64,000 bases of DNA from Bog-756 sp963738545. Lineage in GTDB: Bacteria; Actinomycetota; Acidimicrobiia; Acidimicrobiales; RAAP-2. Location: NCBI GenBank assembly GCA_963738545.1, contig CAVTXA010000008.1, positions 310,001-374,000 on the forward strand, read 5' to 3'. Positions 43,485 to 51,307 of this stretch are shown here, in pieces; position 1 is the first letter of the stretch, and each line of letters starts with the position of its first letter. A model generated the notes under the pieces. The model ran no database searches. It was given only the letters and a program-made list of their open reading frames with translations, and was not told the DNA's origin. Both the position numbers and the translations under genes were made by a program.

Positions 43485-43889
43485 ATGACGATGACCGATC
43501 CGATTGCCGACATGCTGACCCGCATCCGGAACGCCAACACCGCGCACTTCGACACGGTGAAGATGCCGGGCTCGAAGCTGAAGGAGTCCCTCGCCGCCAT
43601 CCTGGTGAACGAGGGCTACATCGTGGGCTACGCGGTGAACGAGGAGCCCGGCAAGCCGGGCAAGACCCTCGAGATCACCATGAAGTACTCGCCCGACCGC
43701 GAGCGGACCATCTCGGGCATCAAGCGGGTGTCCAAGCCCGGCCTGCGCATCTACGCCCGGGCCGACAAGATGCCCCGGGTGCTCGGTGGACTGGGCGTGG
43801 CCGTGGTCTCCACCTCCAAGGGACTGATGACCGACCGCGAGGCGCGCAAGCGCCGCATGGGCGGCGAGGTGCTCTGCTATGTCTGGTAG
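43485..43889 (+). CDS. rpsH: 30S ribosomal protein S8
   Basis: A central-domain 16S rRNA binder that also represses the spc operon in E. coli. The 134 residues start MTMTDPIADMLTRIRNANTA, with a second ATG two codons in, and end with the conserved RRMGGEVLCYVW. KRVSKPGLRIYARADKMP and VVSTSKGLMTDREAR are typical. GAGGAGGCGA is the ribosome site. Confidence 0.98.
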   Translation: MTMTDPIADMLTRIRNANTAHFDTVKMPGSKLKESLAAILVNEGYIVGYAVNEEPGKPGKTLEITMKYSPDRERTISGIKRVSKPGLRIYARADKMPRVLGGLGVAVVSTSKGLMTDREARKRRMGGEVLCYVW

Positions 43890-43932
43890 ACCGCACCCCC
43901 GCCTCCCGTCCGACTGCCGGAGGTACCCGCTG

Positions 43933-44475
43933 ATGTCACGCATCGGACGCTCCCCGATCCCCGTCCCCTCTGGGGTGTCGGTGGCCGTGGGCAGTGACAA
44001 CACGGTCACGGTCAAGGGACCCCAGGGCGAGTTGGCCCGCTCGGTGCCGACCGCCATCACCATCCGCCAGGACGGGGACGTCCTGGTGGTCGAGCGACCG
44101 GACGACCAGCGCCAGAACCGTGCCCTGCACGGCCTCACCCGCTCCCTGGTGGCCAACATGGTGGCCGGGGTCACCGAGGGCTTCTCCAAGGAGTTGGAGA
44201 TCGTCGGCGTGGGGTACCGGGCCGTACCCAAGGGCCCCTCGGCCCTCGAGCTGGCCCTCGGGTTCTCCCACCCGGTGCACGTGAACGCCCCGGACGGGGT
44301 CACCTTCGAGGTGCCCACCGCCACCAGGATCATCATCAAGGGGATCGACAAGGAAAAGGTCGGTCAAGTGGCCGCCGACATCCGCAAGCTCCGCAAGCCC
44401 GAGCCCTACAAGGGCAAAGGAGTGCGCTATCTGGGCGAGCGGGTCGTACGCAAGGCCGGGAAGGCAGCCAAGTAA
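43933..44475 (+). CDS. rplF: 50S ribosomal protein L6
   Basis: A 180-residue protein near the sarcin-ricin loop. It has SRIGRSPIPVPSGVSVAV, TVKGPQGELARSVP, the second-domain GVGYRAVPKGPSALELALGF and the C-terminal KPEPYKGKGVRYLGERV. The ATG at 43933 fits the family start; an earlier in-frame ATG at 43879 lies inside rpsH and is rejected. It overlaps rplR by one base. Confidence 0.98.
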   Translation: MSRIGRSPIPVPSGVSVAVGSDNTVTVKGPQGELARSVPTAITIRQDGDVLVVERPDDQRQNRALHGLTRSLVANMVAGVTEGFSKELEIVGVGYRAVPKGPSALELALGFSHPVHVNAPDGVTFEVPTATRIIIKGIDKEKVGQVAADIRKLRKPEPYKGKGVRYLGERVVRKAGKAAK

Positions 44476-44837
44476 TGGCACGCACTGATCACAAGCTGGA
44501 ACTCCGCCGCCGCCGGCACAGCCGCGTCCGCCGCAAGGTCCACGGCTCGGCCGAGCGGCCGCGCCTGGCCGTGTTCCGGTCCAACAAGCACATCTCCGCC
44601 CAGCTCATCGACGACGACGCCGGCCGCACCCTGGCCGCCGCCTCGTCCACCGAGGGCGACCTGCGGGGCAGCCCGGGGGGCAACATCGACGCCGCCGGGA
44701 CCGTGGGCAAGCTCGTCGCCTCACGGGCCAAGGCCGCCGGCATCACCACCGTGGTCTTCGACCGTGGCGGATTCGCCTATCACGGGCGGGTGGCCGCCCT
44801 GGCCGACGCCGCCCGTGCCGAAGGACTGGAGTTCTAG
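44475..44837 (+). CDS. rplR: 50S ribosomal protein L18
   Basis: A 5S rRNA binder of 120 residues. It shows RRRRHSRVRRKVHGSAERPRL, VFRSNKHISAQLIDD, AGTVGKLVASRAKAAGI and VFDRGGFAYHGRVAALADAA, all typical. It lies between rplF (one-base overlap) and rpsE (4-base gap). Confidence 0.98.
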   Translation: MARTDHKLELRRRRHSRVRRKVHGSAERPRLAVFRSNKHISAQLIDDDAGRTLAAASSTEGDLRGSPGGNIDAAGTVGKLVASRAKAAGITTVVFDRGGFAYHGRVAALADAARAEGLEF

Positions 44838-44841
44838 GACC

Positions 44842-45396
44842 ATGGCTGTGAACGATCTGCAATTCGAAGAGCGGACCATCCGGGTCAACCGGGTGTCCAA
44901 GGTGGTCAAGGGGGGCCGCCGCTTCTCCTTCGCCGCCCTCATGGTGGTGGGCGACGGCAACGGGCGGGTGGGCCTCGGCTACGGCAAGGCCAAAGAGGCC
45001 GGCCTGGCCGTGCAGAAGGGCATCGAAGAGGCCCGCAAGAACATGTTCGACGTGCCCCTCGCCGGGAGCACCATCACCCACCCCATCGTGGGTGAGAGCG
45101 GGGCCGGACGGGTCATGCTGAAGCCGGCCGCCCCCGGTACGGGCGTGATCGCCGGAGGCGCGGCCCGGGCCATCCTCGAGATGGCCGGCATCCGCGACAT
45201 CCTGGCCAAGTCGCTGGGCTCGTCCAACGGCATCAACGTGGCCCACGCCACCATCGCCGGTCTCAAGGGGCTCAAGCGCCCCGATGAGATCGCCGCCCTC
45301 CGGGGCAAGTCGGCCGAGGAGGTGGCTCCGGCCGCCATGCTCCGTGCCTACCGCGAGCGCCGTCGGGAGAACGACATCTTCACGGAGGTGAGCTGA
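44842..45396 (+). CDS. rpsE: 30S ribosomal protein S5
   Basis: Contributes to decoding accuracy and the mRNA entry channel. The 184 residues have RVNRVSKVVKGGRRFSFAAL, VGDGNGRVGLGYGKAKE, GAGRVMLKPAAPGTGVIAGG and LGSSNGINVAHATIAGLKGL. The start ATG at 44842 lies 4 bases after rplR. Its stop overlaps rpmD by one base. Confidence 0.98.
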   Translation: MAVNDLQFEERTIRVNRVSKVVKGGRRFSFAALMVVGDGNGRVGLGYGKAKEAGLAVQKGIEEARKNMFDVPLAGSTITHPIVGESGAGRVMLKPAAPGTGVIAGGAARAILEMAGIRDILAKSLGSSNGINVAHATIAGLKGLKRPDEIAALRGKSAEEVAPAAMLRAYRERRRENDIFTEVS

Positions 45397-45629
45397 TGAG
45401 TGCCGCCCCCGCGTCGGAGACGCCGGCCACCACGGCGTGGCTGCGGGTGACCCAGGTGAAGTCGGCCATCGGCACCAAGCCCAAGCACCGCGGCACCCTC
45501 CGGGCCCTCGGCCTGCGGGGCATCGGGCGCACCAACGTGCTGCCCGACCGGCCCGAGATCCGTGGAATGCTGGCCCGTGTCCCCCATCTGGTGGACGTCA
45601 CGCCCACCGAACACGACGAGAAAGGCTGA
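45396..45629 (+). CDS. rpmD: 50S ribosomal protein L30
   Basis: A small 23S rRNA-binding protein. Of 77 residues, about 16-72 are the L30 core (LRVTQVKSAIGTKPKHRGTL, LGLRGIGRTNVLPDRPEIRG, VPHLVDV). There is a short Ala/Pro/Thr N-terminal extension and an acidic end, so it is longer than the usual 58-62. It is coupled to rpsE by a one-base overlap. Confidence 0.97.
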   Translation: MSAAPASETPATTAWLRVTQVKSAIGTKPKHRGTLRALGLRGIGRTNVLPDRPEIRGMLARVPHLVDVTPTEHDEKG

Positions 45630-45631
45630 CC

Positions 45632-46120
45632 ATGAAGGTCCATGAGCTCCGACCTCCTGCAGGTTCGACACGCGCCCGCCGTCGGGTGGGGCGGGGAATC
45701 GCCGGCAAGGGTGGCAAGACCGCGGGCCGCGGCACCAAGGGGCAGGGCGCACGCGACACGATCCCCATGGGGTTCGAAGGTGGCCAGCTGCCCCTGATGC
45801 AGCGCATTCCCAAATTGCGTGGCTTCACCAACCCCTTCCGGATCGAGTACACCCCGGTCAAGGTGGGTGCGCTGGAGGGTATCGACGGTGACGCCGTCGA
45901 CCTGGCCGGTCTGGTGGAGATGGGCCTCGCCCACAAGGGCGACCTCGTCAAGATCCTGGGCGGCGGTCAGCTGACCCGGGCCATCCGGGTGGAGGCGCAC
46001 GCCTTCTCCAAGTCGGCAGAGGCCGCCATCACCGGCGCCGGCGGGTCCGTCACCGTGGTCCCCCTGCCCTTCGGCCACGATCGCCCTCCGGCCCGGGGCA
46101 ACGCCCTCACCAACCGGTAG
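45632..46120 (+). CDS. rplO: 50S ribosomal protein L15
   Basis: A late-assembly protein of 162 residues. The basic glycine-rich N-terminal half has RVGRGIAGKGGKTAGRGTKG and GFEGGQLPLMQRIPKLRGF; the globular C-terminal half has VKILGGGQLTRAIRVEAHAF. The C-terminus is extended by about 15 residues (FGHDRPPARGNALTNR). The ATG lies 2 bases after rpmD. secY follows after 30 bases. Confidence 0.98.
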   Translation: MKVHELRPPAGSTRARRRVGRGIAGKGGKTAGRGTKGQGARDTIPMGFEGGQLPLMQRIPKLRGFTNPFRIEYTPVKVGALEGIDGDAVDLAGLVEMGLAHKGDLVKILGGGQLTRAIRVEAHAFSKSAEAAITGAGGSVTVVPLPFGHDRPPARGNALTNR

Positions 46121-46150
46121 CATCGGCCCACCGCGGCGTCGAGGAGCCCC

Positions 46151-47443
46151 ATGCTCTCCAGTCTGGCCAACATCTTCCGGATTCCCGACCTTCGCAAGAA
46201 GGTTCTCTTCACGCTGACCATCATCGCCATCTACCAGTTCGGGGCCAACGTACCGGTCCCGTTCGTCAACTTCTCCAAGGTGGCCCAGCTCACCGCGGCC
46301 TCGAAGTCCTCGGGCGTGCTGGGGTTCCTCAACCTCTTCTCGGGTGGGGCGCTCACCCGGATGGCCGTATTTGGGCTCGGGATCATGCCCTACATCACCT
46401 CCAGCATCATCATCCAGCTGCTGGCCACGGTGATCCCCAAGCTCGAGCAGTGGCGTGACCAGGGTGCGGTGGGGCAGAAGAAGCTGACCCAGACCACCCG
46501 CTACCTGACCGTGGCGCTGGCCCTCATGCAGTCCACCGGACTGGTCTACCTGTTCCACAAGGGGGGCGGTGGACTCTTCGGCTCCAGCCAGAACGTCGAC
46601 CTCATCCTCAACTACTCCGTCTGGCGCGCCGTGTTCATCATCATGACCCTGACCGCGGGCACGGCCTTCGTGATGTGGCTGGCCGAGCTGATCACCCAGC
46701 GGGGTATCGGCCAGGGGATGTCCATCCTCATCTTCGCCAACGTGGTGGCCGGCATCCCGTCGGGACTGAACACGGTCCTCCAGGAGGGGGGGCGGGTCAA
46801 GTTCACCGTCATCCTCCTCGTCTCCCTGGCCCTCCTGGTGCTCATCGTCTTCGTGGACCAGGGTCAGCGGCGGATTCCGGTGACGTTCGCCAAACGGGTC
46901 GTGGGCCGGAAGATGTACGGCGGCTCCAACACCTACATCCCCCTCAAGGTGAACCAGGCCGGCGTGATCCCCATCATCTTCGCCAGCTCCGTCCTGTACA
47001 TCCCGGTCCTGTTGTCCAACATCATCCCCTCGGCCGCCTTCCGGAGCTGGGTCAACCACAACGTCACCCCGACCAGCGTCTTCTACATCCTCACCTACTT
47101 CATCTTCATCCTGCTGTTCACGTTCTTCTACGTCTATGTGGCCTTCGACCCCCACCAGCAGGCCGACATCATCCGGAAGCAGGGCGGCTACATCCCCGGC
47201 ATCCGGCCCGGGCATCCGACCGAGCGGTACCTGGCCCACATCCTCAACCGGATCACCTGGCCCGGTGCCCTGTTCCTGGGCGGTGTGGCCATTACCCCGT
47301 CCCTGCTCATGGCGGCATGGAACATCACCAGCTACCCCTTCTACGGCACCACTCTCCTCATCGCAACTGGCGTGGCCCTCGAGACGATGAAGCAGATCGA
47401 CAGCCAGCTCATGATGCGAAACTACGAGGGCTTCCTCAAGTAA
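46151..47443 (+). CDS. secY: Preprotein translocase subunit SecY
   Basis: The channel-forming subunit of the Sec translocon, with 430 residues and ten transmembrane helices. It shows KVLFTLTIIAIYQFGANVPV in helix 1, FSGGALTRMAVFGLGIMPYI in the plug region, TQRGIGQGMSILIFANVVAG and the cytoplasmic loop IRKQGGYIPGIRPG. The ATG has GAGGAGCCCC upstream. adk starts directly after the stop codon. Confidence 0.98.
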   Translation: MLSSLANIFRIPDLRKKVLFTLTIIAIYQFGANVPVPFVNFSKVAQLTAASKSSGVLGFLNLFSGGALTRMAVFGLGIMPYITSSIIIQLLATVIPKLEQWRDQGAVGQKKLTQTTRYLTVALALMQSTGLVYLFHKGGGGLFGSSQNVDLILNYSVWRAVFIIMTLTAGTAFVMWLAELITQRGIGQGMSILIFANVVAGIPSGLNTVLQEGGRVKFTVILLVSLALLVLIVFVDQGQRRIPVTFAKRVVGRKMYGGSNTYIPLKVNQAGVIPIIFASSVLYIPVLLSNIIPSAAFRSWVNHNVTPTSVFYILTYFIFILLFTFFYVYVAFDPHQQADIIRKQGGYIPGIRPGHPTERYLAHILNRITWPGALFLGGVAITPSLLMAAWNITSYPFYGTTLLIATGVALETMKQIDSQLMMRNYEGFLK

Positions 47444-48124
47444 GTGGTACCCGGAGCCAGGCTCGTTGTCCTCGGCAAACAGGGGGCAGGCAAGGGGACA
47501 CAGTGCGTGCGCCTCTCCCACCACTACGTGGTGCCGCACGTCTCCACCGGCGACATGCTGCGCGCCGCCGTCAAGCAGGGTACGGCCGTCGGCCTCAAGG
47601 CCAAGGACCAGATGGACCGGGGCGAGCTGCTCGGTGACGACCTGATCATGGAGATGGTGGCCGAACGGCTGGGGGAGAGCGATGTCCGGGCCCGGGGCTT
47701 CATCCTCGACGGCTGCCCGCGCACGGTGGCCCAGGCCGAGCAGTTGGCCTCGGTGCTGGCCCCCTTCGACCTGGACCTGGCCATCGACATCGAGATCCAC
47801 ACCAGCCAGGTGCTCCGGCGCCTGGCCGCCCGCCGGGTGTGCACGGACTGCGGGGCCAACTACTCACTGTCCTCCCCGCCCCTGATCAACTGGACCTGCG
47901 ACGTCTGCGGTGGCGAGGTGGTCCAGCGCGAGGACGACACCGAGGAGGCCATCGAGCGCCGGCTCGAGCTCTACGAGCGCCAGACGGCCCCGCTCATCGA
48001 GTGGTACCGGGCCCGCAACCAGCTGGCCTCGGTACCGGGCACCGGAGCCCCCGACGCCGTGACCCGCCGGATGGTCAAGGTGATCGAGCAGCGCCGGGGG
48101 CAGAAGGGTGGCTGGCCGACGTGA
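47444..48124 (+). CDS. adk: Adenylate kinase
   Basis: Interconverts AMP + ATP and 2 ADP. The 226 residues have the P-loop LGKQGAGKGT (10-19), the AMP-binding STGDMLRAAV and LDGCPRT, and a zinc-type LID with CTDCG and CDVCG pairs (about 132-155) as in Gram-positive enzymes. The start is GTG immediately after the secY TAA with no spacer, so translation depends on secY. The usual secY-adk-map-infA order follows. Confidence 0.97.
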   Translation: MVPGARLVVLGKQGAGKGTQCVRLSHHYVVPHVSTGDMLRAAVKQGTAVGLKAKDQMDRGELLGDDLIMEMVAERLGESDVRARGFILDGCPRTVAQAEQLASVLAPFDLDLAIDIEIHTSQVLRRLAARRVCTDCGANYSLSSPPLINWTCDVCGGEVVQREDDTEEAIERRLELYERQTAPLIEWYRARNQLASVPGTGAPDAVTRRMVKVIEQRRGQKGGWPT

Positions 48125-48133
48125 GCCGGTCCG

Positions 48134-48139
48134 TACGAT
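48134..48139 (+). promoter_or_regulatory. -10 box of a leaderless mini-ORF before map
   Basis: TACGAT, 6 bases before an ATG at 48146 that opens a six-codon ORF overlapping map. Confidence 0.35.
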
Positions 48140-48145
48140 GAAGGG

Positions 48146-48166
48146 ATGAGGCACGCAACGCCATGA
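48146..48166 (+). other. Six-codon mini-ORF (MRHATP) overlapping map
   Basis: ATG at 48146 to TGA at 48164-48166; the TGA overlaps the map ATG (48163) as ATGA. With the -10 box 6 bases upstream it would be a leaderless leader peptide coupling translation into map. A weak GAGG 11 bases before map is the alternative explanation. Confidence 0.4.
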
Positions 48167-48906
48167 GACGGAACGCCGAGGAGCTGGCCAAGATGCGACG
48201 CGCCGGCCGGGTGGTGGCCGAGATCCACGAGGCCACCCGGGAGGCGGTCAAGCCCGGGGTGTCCACCGCCGAGATCGACCGGGTGGCCCGCCAGGTGCTG
48301 GACAAGCGCGGGGCGGGCTCGAACTTCCTCAACTACCACGGCTTCCCCGCCGTCATCTGCACCTCGCCCAACTCGATGATCGTCCACGGGATCCCCTCCG
48401 AGACGGTGATCCTCGAGGAGGGGGACATCATCTCGGTGGACTGCGGGGCCATCATCGAGGGGTACCACGGTGACGCCGCCTACACCATGGGGGTGGGGGA
48501 GGTGTCCAAGGAGGCCACCCGGCTGATGGAGGTCACCGAGCAGAGCCTGTTTGCCGGGATCGACCAGCTCACCCCGGGGAACCGGCTCCACGAGGTGGGG
48601 CGGGCCGTCCAGCAGGTCGCCGAGGCCGCCGGCTTCTCCGTGGTCCGGGAGTATGTGGGCCACGCCATCGGCACGGCCATGCACGAGGAGCCCCAGGTGC
48701 CCAACTACTGGCCCGGATCCGGCGGCCCGACCCTGAAGACCGGGATGGTCTTCGCCGTCGAGCCGATGGTGAACGCCGGCGGAGGAGGCACGGTCCAGCT
48801 GGACGACGGCTGGAGCGTGGTCACCGCGGACGGGCGTCTGTCCGCCCATTTCGAGCACACCATCGCCGTGACCGAGGACGGCCCGGAGGTGTTCACCGTC
48901 CTCTGA
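48163..48906 (+). CDS. map: Methionine aminopeptidase
   Basis: Removes the initiator methionine from nascent proteins. The 247-residue type I enzyme has the dimetal ligands in SVDCGAIIEGYHGDAAYTMG, GHAIGTAMHEEP, FAVEPMV and FEHTIAVTEDG. The N-terminal NAEELAKMRRAGRVVAEI is standard. It starts 38 bases after adk and may also have its own promoter at 48134. The infA promoter follows its stop. Confidence 0.97.
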   Translation: MRRNAEELAKMRRAGRVVAEIHEATREAVKPGVSTAEIDRVARQVLDKRGAGSNFLNYHGFPAVICTSPNSMIVHGIPSETVILEEGDIISVDCGAIIEGYHGDAAYTMGVGEVSKEATRLMEVTEQSLFAGIDQLTPGNRLHEVGRAVQQVAEAAGFSVVREYVGHAIGTAMHEEPQVPNYWPGSGGPTLKTGMVFAVEPMVNAGGGGTVQLDDGWSVVTADGRLSAHFEHTIAVTEDGPEVFTVL

Positions 48907-48969
48907 GACCGGCCCCGGCCGGCCCGGCACGGCCCCGACGTCCCGAAATGACCGGAAATCGGGGACGGA

Positions 48970-48998
48970 CTGGCAATTTGGCGCCAACGGGCTAAACT
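48970..48998 (+). promoter_or_regulatory. Promoter for infA-rpmJ-rpsM-rpsK-rpsD-rpoA
   Basis: CTGGCA (48970-48975), 17-base spacer, TAAACT (48993-48998). It gives an infA leader of about 165 bases. Confidence 0.55.
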
Positions 48999-49085
48999 GG
49001 TCGTTCGGCTGGCCACGGTTGTGTGGTGGCGTGCCGATCCCGCTCCTGGTGGTGCTCCTCTGGTGTGCCCCCGATTGCGGTGCGG

Positions 49086-49109
49086 ACGGACGACAAGCAG
49101 GTTGTCCGT
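49086..49109 (+). other. Hairpin in the infA leader
   Basis: ACGGACGAC pairs with GTTGTCCGT (9 bp, one wobble) around a six-base loop, 58 bases before the infA start. Confidence 0.45.
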
Positions 49110-49167
49110 GACGCACGCTCAGCCCTGGCCGAGCGGACCAGACCGAAAGACTATTGAGGAGATTCAC

Positions 49168-49392
49168 CTGCCCAAGCCCAAGGAAGATGCCATCGTGCTG
49201 GAGGGTACGGTCGTCGAGCCGCTCCCCAACGCCATGTTCCGCGTGGAGCTCGAGAACGGCCACAAAGTGCTGGCCCACAGCTCCGGAAAGATGCGGATGC
49301 ACCGCATCCGGATCCTTCCCGGTGACAAGGTACAAGTGGAGATCACCCCCTACGACCTGGCTCGGGGCCGGATCACCTACCGGTACAAGTAG
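49168..49392 (+). CDS. infA: Translation initiation factor IF-1, probable CTG start
   Basis: Binds the 30S A site during initiation. The 74 residues have EGTVVEPLPNAMFRVELENG, GHKVLAHSSGKMRMHRIRI and PYDLARGRITYRYK, complete for IF-1. No ATG, GTG or TTG is in frame at the expected start. The first suitable codon is CTG at 49168, with GAGGAG at 49156-49161 and a 6-base spacer. An ATT at 49162 abuts the ribosome site, and the frame stays open upstream to a GTG at 49021 with no family similarity there. CTG start is inferred. Confidence 0.93.
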   Translation: MPKPKEDAIVLEGTVVEPLPNAMFRVELENGHKVLAHSSGKMRMHRIRILPGDKVQVEITPYDLARGRITYRYK

Positions 49393-49472
49393 GCCGACTC
49401 GACCGGTCCGACGAACGGATCGGCGGTGCCACCCGGGGCGATCCGGGCAGACCGGCGGGGGCGGCGTCGGGC

Positions 49473-49512
49473 GCAGGACCAGCAGTGCATGGGATGACAG
49501 CAGGACCAGTAG
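49473..49512 (+). repeat. Two copies of the GCAGGACCAGCAG leader motif upstream of rpmJ
   Basis: One copy at 49473-49485 is identical to the tuf leader motif; the second, GCAGGACCAGTAG at 49500-49512, differs by one base. AGCACCAGTGCAGTACCAGC follows. The stretch lies 53-93 bases before rpmJ. Confidence 0.55.
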
Positions 49513-49565
49513 CACCAGTGCAGTACCAGCAGAGACTGACCAGTAGAGGACTCGAGGACGAGAAC

Positions 49566-49679
49566 GTGAAGGTTCGACCCAGCGTCAAGCCGATGTGTGA
49601 GAAGTGCAAAGTGATCCGCCGGCACCGGCGGGTCATCGTCATCTGCGAAAACCCGCGCCACAAGCAGCGCCAGGGTTGA
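49566..49679 (+). CDS. rpmJ: 50S ribosomal protein L36
   Basis: The smallest ribosomal protein, 37 residues: MKVRPSVKPMCEKCKVIRRH with the zinc ligands CEKC, a later cysteine in VICEN and the histidine in PRHKQRQG, so it is the zinc-binding form. The start is GTG with GAGGACGAGAAC upstream. It lies between infA and rpsM, the standard place. The 173-base leader carries two copies of a motif shared with the tuf leader. Confidence 0.97.
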   Translation: MKVRPSVKPMCEKCKVIRRHRRVIVICENPRHKQRQG

Positions 49680-49715
49680 TGCACGTGGATCAGGCGTAAG
49701 AGAGAAGGAAGCAAC

Positions 49716-50093
49716 GTGGCCCGCATTTCAGGCGTGGACATCCCCCGTGAGAAGCGGTTGGAGATCTCCCTCACCTACATCTTCGGCATCGGCCGGACGA
49801 CCTCGCAGCAGATCTGTGACGCGACCGGCACCAGTCGTGACACCCGGGTCCGGGACCTCACCGACGAAGAGGTGACCCGGCTCCGCAACTACATCGACGC
49901 CAACCTCCAGGTGGAGGGCGATCTCCGCCGCGACGTGTCCCAGGACATCAAGCGGAAGATGGAGATCGGCTGCTACCAGGGCATCCGTCACCGCAAGGGG
50001 CTACCGGTCCACGGCCAACGCACCCACACCAACGCCCGCACCCGCAAAGGACCGAAGAAGACGGTCGCCGGAAAGAAGAAGGTTCGCAAGTAA
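49716..50093 (+). CDS. rpsM: 30S ribosomal protein S13
   Basis: A 30S head protein contacting P-site tRNA and bridging to L5. The 125 residues have ARISGVDIPREKRLEISLTY, FGIGRTTSQQIC, CYQGIRHRKGLPVHGQRTHT and the basic tail KKTVAGKKKVRK. The start is GTG with AGAGAGAAGGAAG upstream. rpsK begins directly after its stop codon. Confidence 0.98.
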   Translation: MARISGVDIPREKRLEISLTYIFGIGRTTSQQICDATGTSRDTRVRDLTDEEVTRLRNYIDANLQVEGDLRRDVSQDIKRKMEIGCYQGIRHRKGLPVHGQRTHTNARTRKGPKKTVAGKKKVRK

Positions 50094-50501
50094 ATGGCCA
50101 AGACCACCAAGCCGGCGGCAGGGGCACGACGGCCCCGCAAGCGCGAGCGGAAGAACATCACCTTCGGGGTGGCTCACATCAAGAGCTCGTTCAACAACAC
50201 CATCGTCTCCATCGCCGATCCGGAGGGCAACGTCCTGGCCTGGGCGTCCGCCGGCAACGTCGGCTTCAAGGGCTCCCGCAAGTCCACGCCGTTCGCCGCC
50301 CAGCTGGCGGCGGAGCAGTGCGCCAAGAAGGCCATGGAGCACGGTGTGCGCCGCGTCGACGTGCTGGTCCGTGGCCCCGGCTCCGGCCGGGAGACGGCCA
50401 TCCGCTCGTTGGCTGCCGCCGGCATCGAAGTGGCCGGCATCAAAGACGTGACCCCGATCCCACACAACGGCTGCCGCCCCAAGAAGCGGCGTCGGGTCTA
50501 G
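50094..50501 (+). CDS. rpsK: 30S ribosomal protein S11
   Basis: A platform protein lining the E site. The 135 residues show AHIKSSFNNTIVSIADPEGN, ASAGNVGFKGSRKSTPFAAQ, VRGPGSGRETAIRSLAAAGI and the end PHNGCRPKKRRRV. It abuts rpsM with no gap; rpsD follows after 31 bases. Confidence 0.99.
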   Translation: MAKTTKPAAGARRPRKRERKNITFGVAHIKSSFNNTIVSIADPEGNVLAWASAGNVGFKGSRKSTPFAAQLAAEQCAKKAMEHGVRRVDVLVRGPGSGRETAIRSLAAAGIEVAGIKDVTPIPHNGCRPKKRRRV

Positions 50502-50532
50502 GGCCGGGGACGAAGGGACCAAAGGAACACTC

Positions 50533-51180
50533 ATGGCTCGATACACCGGACCTGTCTGCCGCCTCTGTCGGCGGGAGCGCACCAAGCTCTTCTTGAAGGG
50601 CGAGCGCTGCTACTCGATGAAGTGCCCCGTCTCCGAGGCGGTGACCGACCGTCACAGCCGCGCCTATCCCCCCGGGGAGCACGGGCGTGACCGCATGCGC
50701 CAGGGCTCGGAGTACCTGGGCCAGCTGCGCGAGAAGCAGAAGGCACGCCGCATCTACGGCCTGCTGGAGCGCCAGTTCCACAATCTCTACGTGGAGGCCA
50801 GCCGGGCGCCCGGCATCACCGGCGAGAACCTGCTGCGCATGCTGGAGCAGCGTCTCGACAACGTGGCCTTCCGGGCCGGGTGGGGGGCCAGCCGGTCCCA
50901 GGCCCGCCAGTTCGTTCGTCACGGCCACGTGCTGGTCAACGGCAAGCGGGTGACCATCCCCAGCTACCGGGTGCGCCAGGGGGACGTCGTGGCCCTCAAG
51001 GCCTCGTCACGGGAGATGTTCCACGTGCGCCGCAACCTTGACACCCTTGACCGGCCCCTTCCGCCGTGGCTGGAGACGGTCGGCGACCGCTTCGAGGTCC
51101 GGGTGTTCTCGCTGCCGTTGCGCGAGCACATCGACGAGCCCGTACAGGAGCAGCTCATCGTCGAGCTGTACTCCAAGTAG
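50533..51180 (+). CDS. rpsD: 30S ribosomal protein S4, zinc-binding type
   Basis: A primary 16S rRNA binder and, in E. coli, the alpha-operon repressor. The 215 residues start MARYTGPVCRLCRRERTKLF with cysteines in CRLC and CYSMKC, the zinc-binding form. The S4 RNA-binding domain has LDNVAFRAGWGASRSQARQF and VRHGHVLVNGKRVTIPSYRV. The ATG is 31 bases after rpsK. rpoA follows a 127-base G-poor leader. Confidence 0.98.
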   Translation: MARYTGPVCRLCRRERTKLFLKGERCYSMKCPVSEAVTDRHSRAYPPGEHGRDRMRQGSEYLGQLREKQKARRIYGLLERQFHNLYVEASRAPGITGENLLRMLEQRLDNVAFRAGWGASRSQARQFVRHGHVLVNGKRVTIPSYRVRQGDVVALKASSREMFHVRRNLDTLDRPLPPWLETVGDRFEVRVFSLPLREHIDEPVQEQLIVELYSK

Positions 51181-51307
51181 CCGGGCCCCACCGACTCCGA
51201 TTCCCATCCGCCGGTCACCACGAACCCACTGAACCACCCACGCACCACCGCATCCGCACAACCACCACCGACACCGCGCACCAGACTGCCGAGGAGCCCT
51301 GATCAGC
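51181..51307 (+). other. G-poor, CA-rich leader before rpoA
   Basis: From about 51195 to 51290 the coding strand is made mostly of C and A with very few G, unlike the rest of the window, so it should be unstructured in RNA. The rpoA ribosome site GAGGAG follows at 51292. No promoter is recognised. Confidence 0.5.
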
